From Cognatundibacterium oligocarboniphilum (GTDB taxonomy: Bacteria; Pseudomonadota; Gammaproteobacteria; Burkholderiales; Burkholderiaceae_D), in contig NZ_JABXYJ010000002.1 of NCBI RefSeq assembly GCF_013377855.1, positions 372,001 to 436,000 on the forward strand: 64,000 bases of DNA, given 5' to 3'. Under the pieces are notes generated by a model that ran no database searches, was not told the DNA's origin, and was given only the letters and a program-made list of their open reading frames with translations. The position numbers and the translations under genes were made by a program. Shown in pieces: positions 18,669-29,206 of this stretch; the stretch's first letter is position 1; the number at the start of each line of letters is the position of its first letter.

Positions 18669-21600
18669 CTACCTGAGCGAGAAATCCACCCGGTTTGGAG
18701 CCCCTTGATCCTTGATGCCATCGGCATTCATTCTCGGCGCAATCAGGAACAGGCGCTCACGATTTATCTCGCCCACATCCTCCAGATAATCACGCACCAG
18801 ATCAGCACGCTTTTGCGCCAGCAACCGCAAATCTTCTGGGTTGATTTTAATATTTTGCAAAATCAGCGCCTCTGCTTCTTTGGTTGGTAAGGTTTTGGCA
18901 AGCCCAATCATATTCCGGGGTTTAGAAAATTTTTCGGCATCATAAACAGTCTGCACGTATTTTGCCCGTTCATCGTCTGTCACGATCACGCCTTCTGTTT
19001 TGGCACGACGGTCTTTTTTGTTCAGGTCACGCACTTTCGCTTCGCGCAGACGATTTTCCAGAACCTGTCTGCGCAGACCTTCAGTATCCGAGATCTGCTC
19101 TACCCGGCCAATAATATCCAGCCTTAAGCTGTCACGCTTTTTGAGCGCCTTGACCAGGGTATCGAGTTTTTCCTTGCCTGCCGGTGCCAGTTCAGCAATC
19201 CCGGGGGGGAATTCCAGATAAGCCAGTTGCTCGCCACCGCCAAACAAAGACCCCAGCAAAGCAAATGGTGATGTGATGGCCTTGGTGATCAGATTGATAA
19301 ATACTTTGAAAATAATACCGCCGACAGAAAACTGCGGATCAGACAAGGAACCTGAAATCGGCAGATTGATATTGATTTTGCCATCGTTATCCCGTAATAG
19401 CGCCACCGCCAGCATCACCGGCAACCTGGTGGCTGTCGGGCTATCGACTTTTTCGCCAAATGTCAGCTGATCCAGCACGATGTTATTTTCAGCTTTGAGC
19501 TGCTGATGGTCGATTGTGTAGCTGACCTGCATCGACAGCTTACCTTTTTCAATCGGATAACCGGCGTACTTGGTGGCATAGGGGGTCAGACGGGTCAGTT
19601 CGATCCCATTCGCACTGCCTTTGATATCCAGTGAAACTGGTGTAGACAACGGATTAAGCGACCCCGAAATCAGCACCGGCGCATCGTCATCGATTTTTCC
19701 ATTCAGTTCCAGCGTCGCGGCCTGCGGATCATCCGATGCAAGCATGCCGATATTACCGCTGATACCGGTCAGGTTTGCGTGATAATTCGGCTTGATAAAG
19801 TTATCGGTGAAATTCACATTTCCGTCGCGGAAAACCGTCTGCGCGATACGGATAACCGGCTTGTCGCTACCGGCGTTCGCTACCGTTGCAGAAGCTGCTG
19901 CCACTCCCGCTACCACGCTTGCTGTGACAGGTGTGGCGACTGGCGCTGAGGTCGACGTTACCGTTCCTACCGGTGCGGCAGTGGGCGCTGCATCACTCTT
20001 TTTAATGGCGAGAATATTCTGCAGATTTAATTTTCCCTGATCCGACAGCACGGCTTTGGCAAAGAAATGATTCAGTCCCAGCTTGCCGATACTGACGGTT
20101 GGTGGTGCCATGCCCAGTCTGGCGCGTATGCCTTCCAGTCCGATATTTTTCCACTCCAGAAAATCATCGTCTGACCCATTTTCAAAAATCTGGAAATCAT
20201 TCAGATTCAGATTGCCGTCATATGCAATCTGGGGCCCGGAATCGAGGAGGTTATTTATTGTCAGTTTGCCTTTGGCGCTGGCAACCCCCTGTGTAATTTC
20301 CACATTCAGGAATTGAGAAAAATAGGGATACAGCGTCGCCACCGGCAAATTATCCGCTGCCAGCGTGACGCCGATCTGCCGCAATGCCGGAAAGACGTTG
20401 CCCTTCAGGTCAAGCCGACCTTTCCGGTTCAACCGGGACTGCCAGTGAAATTGTGCCTGACGTGACAAGTCGCTGCTGAACTGAGCGACATCCATATCGA
20501 TGCCGGTGAGGTTGAGTTTCACCGCCGGGCTGACCGACTGGTCGCCAAAACGGATGTCGCTGTTTTTCAGCGCGGCATTACCGATATTGATTTTCCACGG
20601 ATTGTTTTTTCCTGCCGGTCCAGTCGCAACAGACGCTGACCGCGCAGAGGAGGAACTGCGCAACCAGTTCTGTACACCAAACACAGAAGCCTGATTGCGG
20701 CGGATATCGAGCGCCATGCCGCCCAGCGCCACAGAATCAAGCTGGATGCGCCTGCTAACACTATCCAGCTGCATTTTATCGATTGCCAGGGAGTGCAATC
20801 CGGCACTGCCATCTTCTGCTTTTCCCTTGACCAGGAAATCGCTGAGGCGCAACGAAACATCCTGCAACTGCCACTGTTCCTGATTCAGATGAATTTGGGA
20901 GCTGGCATCGAGTTTTGCCGACAGCTTCGCATTCAGGTAAGGATTCAGCCATGCCTGATAATGCTCCAGCGACAGTGCGGCCAGCTCCAGACGACCATTC
21001 AGTGAAGTGGCGGATGCTTGCAGCTCGCCATCAAATTGGAGCTTTTCATCGGCTGCGCCATTAACACTCAGTTTGAACGGCGAGGGCGCAGCTTCTTTGG
21101 CGGTCGAGATATTCTGCGCCTGTAAGACGATTTCTGTGAAATCCAGTTTCTGTGCCGGATGCGCATATACGGCATCCGAGAAATGAACCTGCCCCTGCTT
21201 CAGCTGTAACTGATGCACCAGCACCAGTGGTAATGCAGTAGCTGGTGCCGGATTTTTTTCGGCTGTCTTGTGAGGTGCGCTGGAAGGGGTTTGCAGATGC
21301 GCCCAGTTCAGCCCTTGTTTCGGATCGAGGCTGACCCAGACCTGCGGGGCAGACAGGCTCAGTTGCTGCAACTCGGTAGTAGCGGTCAGCAGATTGAACT
21401 GTTTGATTTTTGCCTGTAAATCCGCCATTTTCAACAAAGGCTGGGAATGCAGGTCATTCAGCGCCACATCCTGTAACTGCAGATCACCTGAGAGCAGGAT
21501 TGCCGGCTGCTGTTTTTTGCGGCTGAAGCTGAGATCAAGCTTGCTACTGATCTTGGTACTGGCGATTTGCAGTGGCAAAGCAACCGGGATATACCCGAGA

Positions 21601-22340
21601 AATGGAGTGATATCAAATTGTTCGAGATCAATCGCAAGACTGGTTTCCAATTGCTCGGTAAACGGCCTGGATCTGGCCTTCAGCACAAATGGCGCACCAT
21701 TGATCCGTGCTGACAACCGGGGTTCCACAAAACTGCTGACCGCTTTCGGAAAATTGGAAATAAACGGAACGCCGATATCAAGATTTTCAATTTTGAACTG
21801 ATGCTGTTGAACCGCATCATCGAGCACAACCATACCGTGCTGGACTTGTATATTCGACACAGAAAAACGCAGCGGCGCGCCACTGGAAGGCGTGGCTGCA
21901 ACTTTGTCCAGCATATCGCTGAAATTGTACCTGCCATGCGGCACTGCCGTTTGGCGCACCAGATGCAGTACCGGTGTATCCAGTTGCAGTTCATCGAGAA
22001 CCAGTGCCTGATGAAGCAGCGAACTTAGCGAGAGATTCAGTTTCAGGCTGTTCAGGGTCAGCGCCGGTGTCTTTCCGTCGGTTTCCAGTAATCGCACCTG
22101 CTCCAGCATCAATGCCAGTGTGAAGGGGGAAAAATGTGCTGCCCCGATTTCCAGTTTGCGTCCGGTCTGCTGCTGCACCTGCTCAGTCGCCAGACGCTGC
22201 ACATATCCCGGTAAAAACAGCCAGCTCAGAGCAGCCAGCAACAGAAAGATACCAGCAAGACTGAAAACATAGCGACCCGCCCTGCCAGTCGGGTATCTGC
22301 GCGGAACCGGCTCTGGTGTCTGTGTTGCGGATGTGGTCAC
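18669..22340 (-). CDS. AsmA-like DUF748 envelope protein
   Basis: Very large (1223 residues) DUF748-family protein, part of the wider AsmA-like group whose members span or border the periplasm and are implicated in lipid transport or envelope homeostasis. It has one N-terminal TM helix (about 25-45) followed by repeated beta-rich AsmA-like segments. A low-complexity Ala/Val/Thr linker (encoded near 19860-20000) divides it, and a charged helical C-terminal region ends in a segment reminiscent of OmpA-like folds. The frame extends to an ATG at 22367, but a GTG at 22340 has AGAGG 6 nt upstream while the ATG has no ribosome site, so I chose GTG. It is monocistronic. Precise role unknown. Confidence 0.85.
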   Translation of the reverse strand: MTTSATQTPEPVPRRYPTGRAGRYVFSLAGIFLLLAALSWLFLPGYVQRLATEQVQQQTGRKLEIGAAHFSPFTLALMLEQVRLLETDGKTPALTLNSLKLNLSLSSLLHQALVLDELQLDTPVLHLVRQTAVPHGRYNFSDMLDKVAATPSSGAPLRFSVSNIQVQHGMVVLDDAVQQHQFKIENLDIGVPFISNFPKAVSSFVEPRLSARINGAPFVLKARSRPFTEQLETSLAIDLEQFDITPFLGYIPVALPLQIASTKISSKLDLSFSRKKQQPAILLSGDLQLQDVALNDLHSQPLLKMADLQAKIKQFNLLTATTELQQLSLSAPQVWVSLDPKQGLNWAHLQTPSSAPHKTAEKNPAPATALPLVLVHQLQLKQGQVHFSDAVYAHPAQKLDFTEIVLQAQNISTAKEAAPSPFKLSVNGAADEKLQFDGELQASATSLNGRLELAALSLEHYQAWLNPYLNAKLSAKLDASSQIHLNQEQWQLQDVSLRLSDFLVKGKAEDGSAGLHSLAIDKMQLDSVSRRIQLDSVALGGMALDIRRNQASVFGVQNWLRSSSSARSASVATGPAGKNNPWKINIGNAALKNSDIRFGDQSVSPAVKLNLTGIDMDVAQFSSDLSRQAQFHWQSRLNRKGRLDLKGNVFPALRQIGVTLAADNLPVATLYPYFSQFLNVEITQGVASAKGKLTINNLLDSGPQIAYDGNLNLNDFQIFENGSDDDFLEWKNIGLEGIRARLGMAPPTVSIGKLGLNHFFAKAVLSDQGKLNLQNILAIKKSDAAPTAAPVGTVTSTSAPVATPVTASVVAGVAAASATVANAGSDKPVIRIAQTVFRDGNVNFTDNFIKPNYHANLTGISGNIGMLASDDPQAATLELNGKIDDDAPVLISGSLNPLSTPVSLDIKGSANGIELTRLTPYATKYAGYPIEKGKLSMQVSYTIDHQQLKAENNIVLDQLTFGEKVDSPTATRLPVMLAVALLRDNDGKININLPISGSLSDPQFSVGGIIFKVFINLITKAITSPFALLGSLFGGGEQLAYLEFPPGIAELAPAGKEKLDTLVKALKKRDSLRLDIIGRVEQISDTEGLRRQVLENRLREAKVRDLNKKDRRAKTEGVIVTDDERAKYVQTVYDAEKFSKPRNMIGLAKTLPTKEAEALILQNIKINPEDLRLLAQKRADLVRDYLEDVGEINRERLFLIAPRMNADGIKDQGAPNRVDFSLR

Positions 22341-22594
22341 GATATGCCTCTGCCTGAGTAAAAACACATGACAAGCGCAGAACGGCCATCACACCGGACA
22401 GCTCTGCCAGCCGGATAACGGCCGCTTGTCTGTTGATATTTCCAAATACGGTTCGGTTTTGCCGTACGTTGCTTCTGCGATGCACAAGCACACTCACATT
22501 ATACGTCGCTGGCATGAGATAAAAAACAAGACAACCGCCCGGATGAGGTCGCCAGGCTTGCAGATATCGTCTGAAATCCGAAAAATCTGCGGGT

Positions 22595-23818
22595 TTACAG
22601 CCGGGGCTGGCCGGCAAAGACGATGTGACGCGCGGGGTTAGCGCCGATGTGGTATGCCAGATCAGCAAGCCGGGTAATGTCCCACACCACGAAATCGGCG
22701 GCCTGACCGGTTTCCAGCGTACCGGCTTCCTGCTGCAGGTCAAGCGCCTGCGCTGCGTGGCAAGTCACGCCCTGCAAAGCTTCCAGCGGTGTCATGCGAA
22801 ATAAGGTACACCCCATGTTCATGGTCAGCAGCAGGGAGGTCAATGGCGAGGTTCCGGGGTTGCAGTCGGTCGCCAGCGCCATCGAAACACCGGCCGCACG
22901 CAATGCGGCGACCGGAGGCAGCACGGTTTCCCGCAAAAAGTAAAAAGCACCGGGCAACAGCACTGCAACCGTGCCATGCGCTGCCATGGCGCTGATGCCA
23001 TCCGCCGACAAATATTCCAGATGATCGGCAGATAAACCCCGGAAACGCGCAACCAATGCCGCACCGCCCTGATCGGACAATTGCTCTGCATGCAGTTTGA
23101 CGGGGATGCCTGCTGCCTGTGCTGCAAAAAAAACACGCTCGGTTTGCGCCGGAGTAAAACCGATTTTTTCGCAAAAAACATCGACCGCGTCTACCAGCTC
23201 TTCACCGAGCAGGGCGGGCAGCATGACTTCACAAACCTCACGGATATAGTCATCCGCACGGCCCGCATATTCGGGCGGCAAGGCATGCGCCCCCAGAAAG
23301 GTCGTTCTGACACGCACCGGAAACTCGCGTCCGATACGCCGCGCAACCCGCAGAATCCGGGCTTCCGTCTCCAGATCCAGCCCGTACCCGGACTTGATCT
23401 CCAGCGTTGTGACACCTTCTGCCAGCAACGCGCGCAGGCGTGGCAATGCTGCAGTCAATAATTCCTCTTCGCTGGCAGCACGTGTTGCCCGTACTGTCGA
23501 TAAAATCCCGCCGCCTTGCCGGGCGATCTCTTCATACGAAACGCCATTCAGGCGCGCCTCAAATTCATTGCTACGATTACCACCATATACCAGATGCGTA
23601 TGGCAATCGATCAGTCCCGGCGTTATCCAGCCGCCGCCGCCATCGTGGTGCTGTTTGACGCGGTAATCCTGAGGCAATTCTGCACGACGCCCAATCCAGG
23701 CGATTCTGCCATCGCGGATTGCCAGTGCGCCGTCCTGTATTTCTCCATACGAGCCACCATCCCCCCGGCGCATTGTCGCAAGATGGACATTGGTCCATAA
23801 ACTATCCCACACCATCAT
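22595..23818 (-). CDS. hutI: Imidazolonepropionase
   Basis: Third enzyme of histidine degradation, hydrolysing 4-imidazolone-5-propionate to N-formimino-L-glutamate. The 407-residue amidohydrolase has the metal-binding [10 protein letters not shown], the substrate segment [45 protein letters not shown] and [11 protein letters not shown] start at 23818 overlaps the hutD stop by 1 bp (TGATG); a second ATG follows at 23815. The frame is open further upstream inside hutD, but that extension is not family sequence. It is the last gene of the hutU-H-D-I operon. Confidence 0.96.
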   Translation of the reverse strand: MMVWDSLWTNVHLATMRRGDGGSYGEIQDGALAIRDGRIAWIGRRAELPQDYRVKQHHDGGGGWITPGLIDCHTHLVYGGNRSNEFEARLNGVSYEEIARQGGGILSTVRATRAASEEELLTAALPRLRALLAEGVTTLEIKSGYGLDLETEARILRVARRIGREFPVRVRTTFLGAHALPPEYAGRADDYIREVCEVMLPALLGEELVDAVDVFCEKIGFTPAQTERVFFAAQAAGIPVKLHAEQLSDQGGAALVARFRGLSADHLEYLSADGISAMAAHGTVAVLLPGAFYFLRETVLPPVAALRAAGVSMALATDCNPGTSPLTSLLLTMNMGCTLFRMTPLEALQGVTCHAAQALDLQQEAGTLETGQAADFVVWDITRLADLAYHIGANPARHIVFAGQPRL

Positions 23819-24429
23819 CAGCTTTGACCCCGGTTCAGGAAATGGAGGGTGATCAGGTACAGCAGGGTATCTTCCGTAGCGTTGCATTGGAACTGCGCGC
23901 CACGACCATCTCTTTCTTCTTCAAATTGACATAAATCACCCGGTGACATGGTGTGTCCCTGCCCCAGCGTTGCCTGGCCAGACACACAGTACAGCAATAC
24001 CTGCTGGGCATCGGCAGCATCAATGTCGTGCTGACCGGCAGTAAGCTGACGCATGAAATGCGAACACACGGCACGGTGCGTCATCATGTTCAGATCAAGG
24101 ATTTGTCCATCCAGCAGCGAAGCGCTGATGGATGATTCGCCCAGAAAACGGTACGGCGTACTGTCCGTCGTCAATTGCACAGGCGGAACCGTCGGGTCAT
24201 CGTCATGTAAAACCAGTCCGGCGCCTTCCAGCACGGCGAGGCTGCGGTCAATTTGCGGAAAATGAGAGAATGGGCCATCGGCATGCACACTGGCGGTACT
24301 GAGCCGCCAGATAAAATGACCCAGAGTCGCACCGGCCGGAAAGATTGCCAGTTCAGTCGTGATACCGCCGCCATTTTTCCACGGCATGGTCTGATAGTCT
24401 GCGGTATGCCAGCGGTGCGTCAATGCCAT
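23818..24429 (-). CDS. hutD: HutD family protein
   Basis: 203-residue bicupin of the HutD family, which accompanies hut operons and is thought to limit or fine-tune histidine catabolism, possibly by binding a pathway intermediate such as formylglutamate (known from Pseudomonas; not shown by sequence). The family signature [17 protein letters not shown] is near the N-terminus, followed by the [17 protein letters not shown] strand region. AGGA lies 6 nt before the ATG. It starts 2 bp after hutH ends and overlaps hutI by 1 bp. Confidence 0.9.
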   Translation of the reverse strand: MALTHRWHTADYQTMPWKNGGGITTELAIFPAGATLGHFIWRLSTASVHADGPFSHFPQIDRSLAVLEGAGLVLHDDDPTVPPVQLTTDSTPYRFLGESSISASLLDGQILDLNMMTHRAVCSHFMRQLTAGQHDIDAADAQQVLLYCVSGQATLGQGHTMSPGDLCQFEEERDGRGAQFQCNATEDTLLYLITLHFLNRGQS

Positions 24430-24431
24430 AT

Positions 24432-25973
24432 TCAGTCCTGATAAAGCGGTTGAAATAAATGACTGTGCCCGACGCTGAGCGCCCCGTCCAGCACCAGTGC
24501 TTTGGCAGCAGCAATATCCGGCGCAAAGAAACGGTCTTTGTCGTAAAAGCTGACCTGCTCACGCAGTATCTGATGCACACTACCCAGCAGTGCAGAGGTC
24601 TTCAGCGGCGCATGAAAATCCACGCCCTGCGCCGCGGCCAGCAATTCAATTCCAACGATGGTCGCCGTATTATGCGCCATTTCATGCAAACGGCGCGCAC
24701 CATAGGTCGCCATACTGACGTGATCTTCCTGGTTAGCCGAAGTCGGAATCGTATCGACACTGGATGGATGGGCGTGCGATTTGTTTTCCGAAGCCAGCGC
24801 AGCAGCGGTCACATGCGCAATCATGAAACCGGAATTCAGACCCGAAGATGGCACCAGAAAAGGTGGCAGACCGGAGATAGACGCATCGATCAGCAGTGCG
24901 ATACGACGCTCGGAAATCGAGCCGATTTCCGCAATCGCGAGTGCCAGCGTATCCGCCGCAAACGCGACAGGTTCAGCGTGGAAATTACCGCCGGAAATGA
25001 CTTCACCAGTTTCGACAAACACCAGCGGATTATCGGTCACCGCATTGGCTTCAATCAGCAAAGTACGTGCCGCATTATTGATGATATCCAGACAGGCACC
25101 CATGACCTGAGGCTGGCAGCGCAGGCAATATGGGTCTTGCACGCGCTCGTCATTGACCAGATGCGACTGGCGGATTTCACTGCCGGCCAACAGCGAACGG
25201 TAAATCGCAGCGGTCGCGATCTGGCCAGGCTGACCACGGCTGGTATGAATACGTGCGTCAAACGGTGCATCGCTGCCTTTAGCGGCGTCAACTGACAAAG
25301 CACCGGTAATGGTCGCCGCTTCCAGCAGACGCTCTGCCAAAAACAGTCCATGTAGAGCTAGCGCAGTCGATACCTGGGTACCGTTAATCAGCGCCAGACC
25401 TTCTTTTGCGGCCAGCACCACCGGCGTAATACCAGCAGCCGCCAGCGCTTCACGTGCAGCTTGCAATTGCCCGTTGACCCGCACTTCGCCCTCACCCAGC
25501 AGCGCCAGCGTCATATGTGACAAAGGTGCCAGATCACCCGAAGCACCGACCGAGCCCTTGACCGGTATGGCCGGCATGATGCCAGCGTTAACCATCGCGA
25601 TCATGCTGTCGATCACCGAGGCACGAATGCCGGACACACCACGTGCCAGGCTGGCGATTTTCATGGCTAGAATCAGGCGCACCACTTCATCAGAAATCAG
25701 TTCACCGGAACCGACAGAATGCGACAAAATCAGATTACGCTGCAACAGTTCCAGCTGTTCATCCGGTATGCGGGTCTTAGCCAGTTTGCCAAAGCCGGTA
25801 TTGATACCGTATGCCGCATCGCCTTTGGCGACGATCTGGCTGATCGTATCTGCGGACGCATTGATCGCCGCATAGGCGGACGGTGCCAGTTTCAGGGTTT
25901 GCGGCTGGCTCCAGACCTCGCGTAAATCGGACAGGCTGAATTGGCCCGGTTGAATTTCAAAACAGGTGGTCAT
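24432..25973 (-). CDS. hutH: Histidine ammonia-lyase
   Basis: First enzyme of histidine degradation, releasing ammonia from L-histidine to give urocanate. The 513-residue protein has the MIO prosthetic-group triad Ala144-Ser145-Gly146 in [15 protein letters not shown], formed autocatalytically, plus the conserved [11 protein letters not shown] and the NQEDHVSM segment. It lies 156 bp downstream of hutU and 2 bp upstream of hutD on the same strand, so it belongs to the hut operon. Confidence 0.98.
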   Translation of the reverse strand: MTTCFEIQPGQFSLSDLREVWSQPQTLKLAPSAYAAINASADTISQIVAKGDAAYGINTGFGKLAKTRIPDEQLELLQRNLILSHSVGSGELISDEVVRLILAMKIASLARGVSGIRASVIDSMIAMVNAGIMPAIPVKGSVGASGDLAPLSHMTLALLGEGEVRVNGQLQAAREALAAAGITPVVLAAKEGLALINGTQVSTALALHGLFLAERLLEAATITGALSVDAAKGSDAPFDARIHTSRGQPGQIATAAIYRSLLAGSEIRQSHLVNDERVQDPYCLRCQPQVMGACLDIINNAARTLLIEANAVTDNPLVFVETGEVISGGNFHAEPVAFAADTLALAIAEIGSISERRIALLIDASISGLPPFLVPSSGLNSGFMIAHVTAAALASENKSHAHPSSVDTIPTSANQEDHVSMATYGARRLHEMAHNTATIVGIELLAAAQGVDFHAPLKTSALLGSVHQILREQVSFYDKDRFFAPDIAAAKALVLDGALSVGHSHLFQPLYQD

Positions 25974-26129
25974 GCTTATTCTCTCTTTTTCATCTGTCAG
26001 GCCGGACGCTGAACTGCAGCGACATCCGGTATCAGAGTAACAGTTAATTTATCTTTTAAAGCGACAAAAATTTGTCCCGGCGCAGCAATGGAGACACCGA
26101 CAAGCCGGGACGACTATGTGCAGTGCAGC

Positions 26130-27833
26130 TTATTTAATCATCGGCAAATTCAAGCCTTCGCGCTTGGCGCAGGCGACTGCCTGTTCATAGCCTGCATCGG
26201 CATGACGCATCACACCGGAACCGCAATCATTGACCAGCACGCGTGCCAGACGCTTCGCGGCAGCATCCGTACCGTCAGCCACAATCACCATACCGGAATG
26301 CTGGGAGTAGCCCATGCCCACACCACCGCCATGATGCAAAGAGACCCAGCTGGCGCCACCGGCAGTGTTCAGCAAGGCATTCAGCAAAGGCCAGTCAGAG
26401 ACGGCATCAGTACCGTCTTTCATGCCCTCGGTTTCGCGATTCGGGCTGGATACTGAGCCAGTGTCGAGGTGATCGCGGCCAATCACGATCGGCGCTTTGA
26501 GTTCGCCGTTTTTGACCATTTCATTGAATGCTAACCCGGCGATATGACGCTCGCCCAGCCCCAGCCAGCAGATACGTGCCGGCAAGCCCTGGAAGGCGAT
26601 ACGTTCACCCGCCATGTCCAGCCATTGATGCACGCCTTTATTGTGTGGGAATAATTCCTTGATTTTGGCATCGGTTTTACGGATGTCTTCCGGGTCCCCC
26701 GACAAAGCCACCCAGCGGAACGGGCCTTTTCCATCACAAAACAGCGGACGGATATACGCTGGCACAAAGCCGGGAAAATCGAAGGCATTGTTGACGCCGG
26801 TATCGAACGCGACCTGACGGATATTATTACCGTAGTCGACAGTAGGTATGCCCATCGCATGGAAATCCAGCATGGCCTGTACATGCACGGCACAAGCCTG
26901 CGCCGCATCGGCAGTCAGCTTCGCGTGTTGCGCCGGGTCTTGCTGAGCAGTTTTCCACTGCTCCACGCTCCAGCCTATCGGCAGGTAACCATTTATCAGA
27001 TCATGGGCCGAAGTCTGGTCAGTCACCAGATCCGGTTTCATGCCGCCCGCTTTGGCGCGCTTGACCAGCTCTGGCAGGATTTCAGCCGCATTGCCGAGCA
27101 AGGCGATGGAAACCGCTTCTTTACGTGCGCAATGCTGCTGTATCAGCGCCAGTGCATCATCGAGGTCGTGAGCTTGTTTATCGACATAGCGGGTACGCAG
27201 ACGGAAGTCGATACTGCTTTGCTGACATTCGATATTCAGTGACACTGCCCCGGCAAAACTGGCCGCCAATGGCTGCGCGCCGCCCATGCCGCCGAGACCG
27301 GCAGTCAGTATCCAGCGCCCGCCCCAGTCACCATTGTAATGCTGGCGCCCGGCTTCGGCGAAAGTTTCATAAGTGCCCTGCACGATGCCCTGGGTACCGA
27401 TGTAAATCCAGCTGCCCGCGGTCATCTGACCGTACATGAACAAACCTTTGCGGTCGAGTTCATTGAAGTGCTCCCAGTTGGCCCATTTCGGTACCAAATT
27501 GGAATTGGCGATCAGCACGCGTGGTGCATCTTCATGCGTCTGGAATACACCTACCGGTTTGCCGGACTGTATCAGCAGGGTTTCATTGGCTTCCAGCGCT
27601 TTCAGCGAAGCGAGGATCTGGTCATAGCATTCCCAGTTGCGTGCCGCACGGCCTATGCCGCCGTACACCACCAGATGCCTGGGGTTTTCAGCGACAGCCG
27701 GGTCCAGGTTGTTTTGTATCATGCGATAGGCGGCCTCGGCCACCCAGGTTTTACAGACCTTCTCAGCACCCTGCGGTGCGTGAATAACTCGGCTGGCATC
27801 CCAGCGTGGATCGTTTTGCAATTGGGTCGTCAT
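26130..27833 (-). CDS. hutU: Urocanate hydratase
   Basis: Second enzyme of histidine degradation, converting urocanate to imidazolonepropionate with tightly bound NAD+ as electrophile. The 567-residue protein has the family markers [39 protein letters not shown], the active-site Cys region [15 protein letters not shown] and the C-terminal [23 protein letters not shown] lies 6 nt before the ATG. It is the first gene of the minus-strand hut operon, about 75 nt from the predicted start site of a promoter that contains the HutC-type operator. Confidence 0.98.
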   Translation of the reverse strand: MTTQLQNDPRWDASRVIHAPQGAEKVCKTWVAEAAYRMIQNNLDPAVAENPRHLVVYGGIGRAARNWECYDQILASLKALEANETLLIQSGKPVGVFQTHEDAPRVLIANSNLVPKWANWEHFNELDRKGLFMYGQMTAGSWIYIGTQGIVQGTYETFAEAGRQHYNGDWGGRWILTAGLGGMGGAQPLAASFAGAVSLNIECQQSSIDFRLRTRYVDKQAHDLDDALALIQQHCARKEAVSIALLGNAAEILPELVKRAKAGGMKPDLVTDQTSAHDLINGYLPIGWSVEQWKTAQQDPAQHAKLTADAAQACAVHVQAMLDFHAMGIPTVDYGNNIRQVAFDTGVNNAFDFPGFVPAYIRPLFCDGKGPFRWVALSGDPEDIRKTDAKIKELFPHNKGVHQWLDMAGERIAFQGLPARICWLGLGERHIAGLAFNEMVKNGELKAPIVIGRDHLDTGSVSSPNRETEGMKDGTDAVSDWPLLNALLNTAGGASWVSLHHGGGVGMGYSQHSGMVIVADGTDAAAKRLARVLVNDCGSGVMRHADAGYEQAVACAKREGLNLPMIK

Positions 27834-27907
27834 GAATTGTCTCCTGTCAGGGTGAAATGTCCGGTCTCAGCCGACCGCTGAGCATGGCCGTGATTTATTG
27901 TGCGATC

Positions 27908-27936
27908 AGTTTAAGTTGTATATACAACTTTTGCAA
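27908..27936 (-). promoter_or_regulatory. Predicted hutU operon promoter
   Basis: Read on the minus strand: -35 TTGCAA (27936-27931), a spacer of exactly 17 bp, and -10 TAAACT (27913-27908). The whole spacer is the HutC-type palindrome, so repressor binding would block polymerase directly. Confidence 0.6.
27913..27930. promoter_or_regulatory. Candidate HutC operator
   Basis: Perfect 18-bp palindrome, half site AAGTTGTAT. Its core GTATATAC fits the GT-N-TA-N-AC pattern reported for HutC-subfamily GntR regulators. It lies between divergent hutU and hutC, so HutC probably represses the operon and itself, with urocanate as the expected inducer. Confidence 0.8.
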
Positions 27937-28049
27937 GCAGAATTTACATGCGACAATACGGAAATGCGCACAAGCAGAAAATCATGCTGTGCTCACTCAT
28001 ATCTCCTTGTAAGTCAGTTTCAGAATTTATTTATTTCAGCAGGAATCAC

Positions 28050-28760
28050 GTGTCTACCTCCCAAGCCAGCGCCCCCGCCTTTCAGACGATCAAAGATTAT
28101 TTGTTGCGCGAAATCCAGTCCGGCACCTGGAAAGAAGGTCAGGCGATTCCTTCGGAAGCTATGCTTGCAGAGCAATTTTCAGTGTCACGCATGACCGTCA
28201 ACCGCGCCGTGCGGGAGCTGACCAGTGAACAAATTCTGAACCGGATTCAGGGCTCCGGCACCTATGTTGCACAACAAAAATATCAGGCAACCTTAGTAGA
28301 GATCAAAAGCATTGCCGACGAAATCCGTTCACGCGGACATGTTCATCGGAGCGAATTGCACGAGTTGAGCGAAAGTCCCGCCAATGAGCAGCTGGCGGCA
28401 GAATTTCTGGTCAAACCCGGACACCGGCTGTTTCATTCGGTGATCGTTCACTTTGAAAATGACGTGGCAATACAGGTAGAGGACCGCTGGGTCAACTCCA
28501 GCGTGACGCCGGATTACCTCGCGCAGGATTTCAGCAAAATGACACCGAATGAATATCTGGTCGCCGTCGCGCCGCTGCAGGGTGTGGATTATCTGATCGA
28601 AGCTACACTGCCGCCGAAACAGATTGCCGACATGCTGCATATTTCCATCAAGGAAGCCTGCCTGGTATTAAGGCGAAAAACACGTTCGCAAGGAAAAATC
28701 GCCACCAGTGTGACGATGTGGCATCCCGGCAGACATTACCAGTTCGCCGGTAGTTTTTAA
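28050..28760 (+). CDS. hutC: HutC, histidine utilisation repressor
   Basis: GntR-type transcription factor of 236 residues: an N-terminal winged HTH (YLLREIQSGTWKEGQAIPSE, MLAEQFSVSRMTVNRAVREL) and a C-terminal UTRA ligand domain (about 90-235) with the typical VIVHFENDVAIQVEDRWVN and LRRKTRSQGKIATSVTMWHPG segments. In the family urocanate is the inducer. The frame is open to 27948, but the upstream codons are not family sequence and a GTG at 28050 with AGGA 5 nt before it gives the standard length. Divergent from hutU; a palindromic operator lies between. Confidence 0.95.
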   Translation: MSTSQASAPAFQTIKDYLLREIQSGTWKEGQAIPSEAMLAEQFSVSRMTVNRAVRELTSEQILNRIQGSGTYVAQQKYQATLVEIKSIADEIRSRGHVHRSELHELSESPANEQLAAEFLVKPGHRLFHSVIVHFENDVAIQVEDRWVNSSVTPDYLAQDFSKMTPNEYLVAVAPLQGVDYLIEATLPPKQIADMLHISIKEACLVLRRKTRSQGKIATSVTMWHPGRHYQFAGSF

Positions 28761-28850
28761 TCTCAGGAAAATGCCGGTAACAGGCTTGTCACAGCACCTT
28801 GTTCTCCGGCACGCTAAAATACGTGCTGCAACTTCAGAAAAGGATACGCC

Positions 28851-29048
28851 ATGGCCAAAAAGAATGATCTTGATCCTGAAACAGAAGCACTGATCGCCTG
28901 GTGTACGGATGTCGAAGGTTTTTTAGTCGCCGGCGGTGCTACCCGCGATCAGGCACAGACACATATCGAAGAACAAATCGAATGGTTCACCGATCTGTTT
29001 TTCGATGGGCTGACGCCGGAAGAGGCTGCGAAGGAAGCACTGGCCTGA
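28851..29048 (+). CDS. Hypothetical small acidic protein
   Basis: 65-residue protein I do not recognise. It is acidic (many Glu and Asp), with no signal peptide or TM helix, and probably helical: DPETEALIAWCTDVEGFL, then HIEEQIEWFTDLFF and TPEEAAKEAL. AAGGA lies 6-7 nt before the ATG, which supports translation. It follows hutC by 90 bp on the same strand. A function in histidine metabolism is not suggested by sequence. Confidence 0.7.
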   Translation: MAKKNDLDPETEALIAWCTDVEGFLVAGGATRDQAQTHIEEQIEWFTDLFFDGLTPEEAAKEALA

Positions 29049-29206
29049 TCCGGTAAAACTGACCGGATGACAGCCACTTCCCGCAATGAACTGCAGGTAT
29101 CTTTACTGTCCTCGCAATTCACTGGCAAAACCTTATTTCTGCTCAGCGTGATTACCCGCCTCAGTCAAATAATCAGACCAATTCGTATTGAACATTCAGT
29201 CAAAAA

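Noticed and set aside
24459..25295. 278-codon plus-strand frame inside hutH
   Set aside because: Antisense to histidine ammonia-lyase; composition rich in Arg/Gln/His as expected of a shadow frame.
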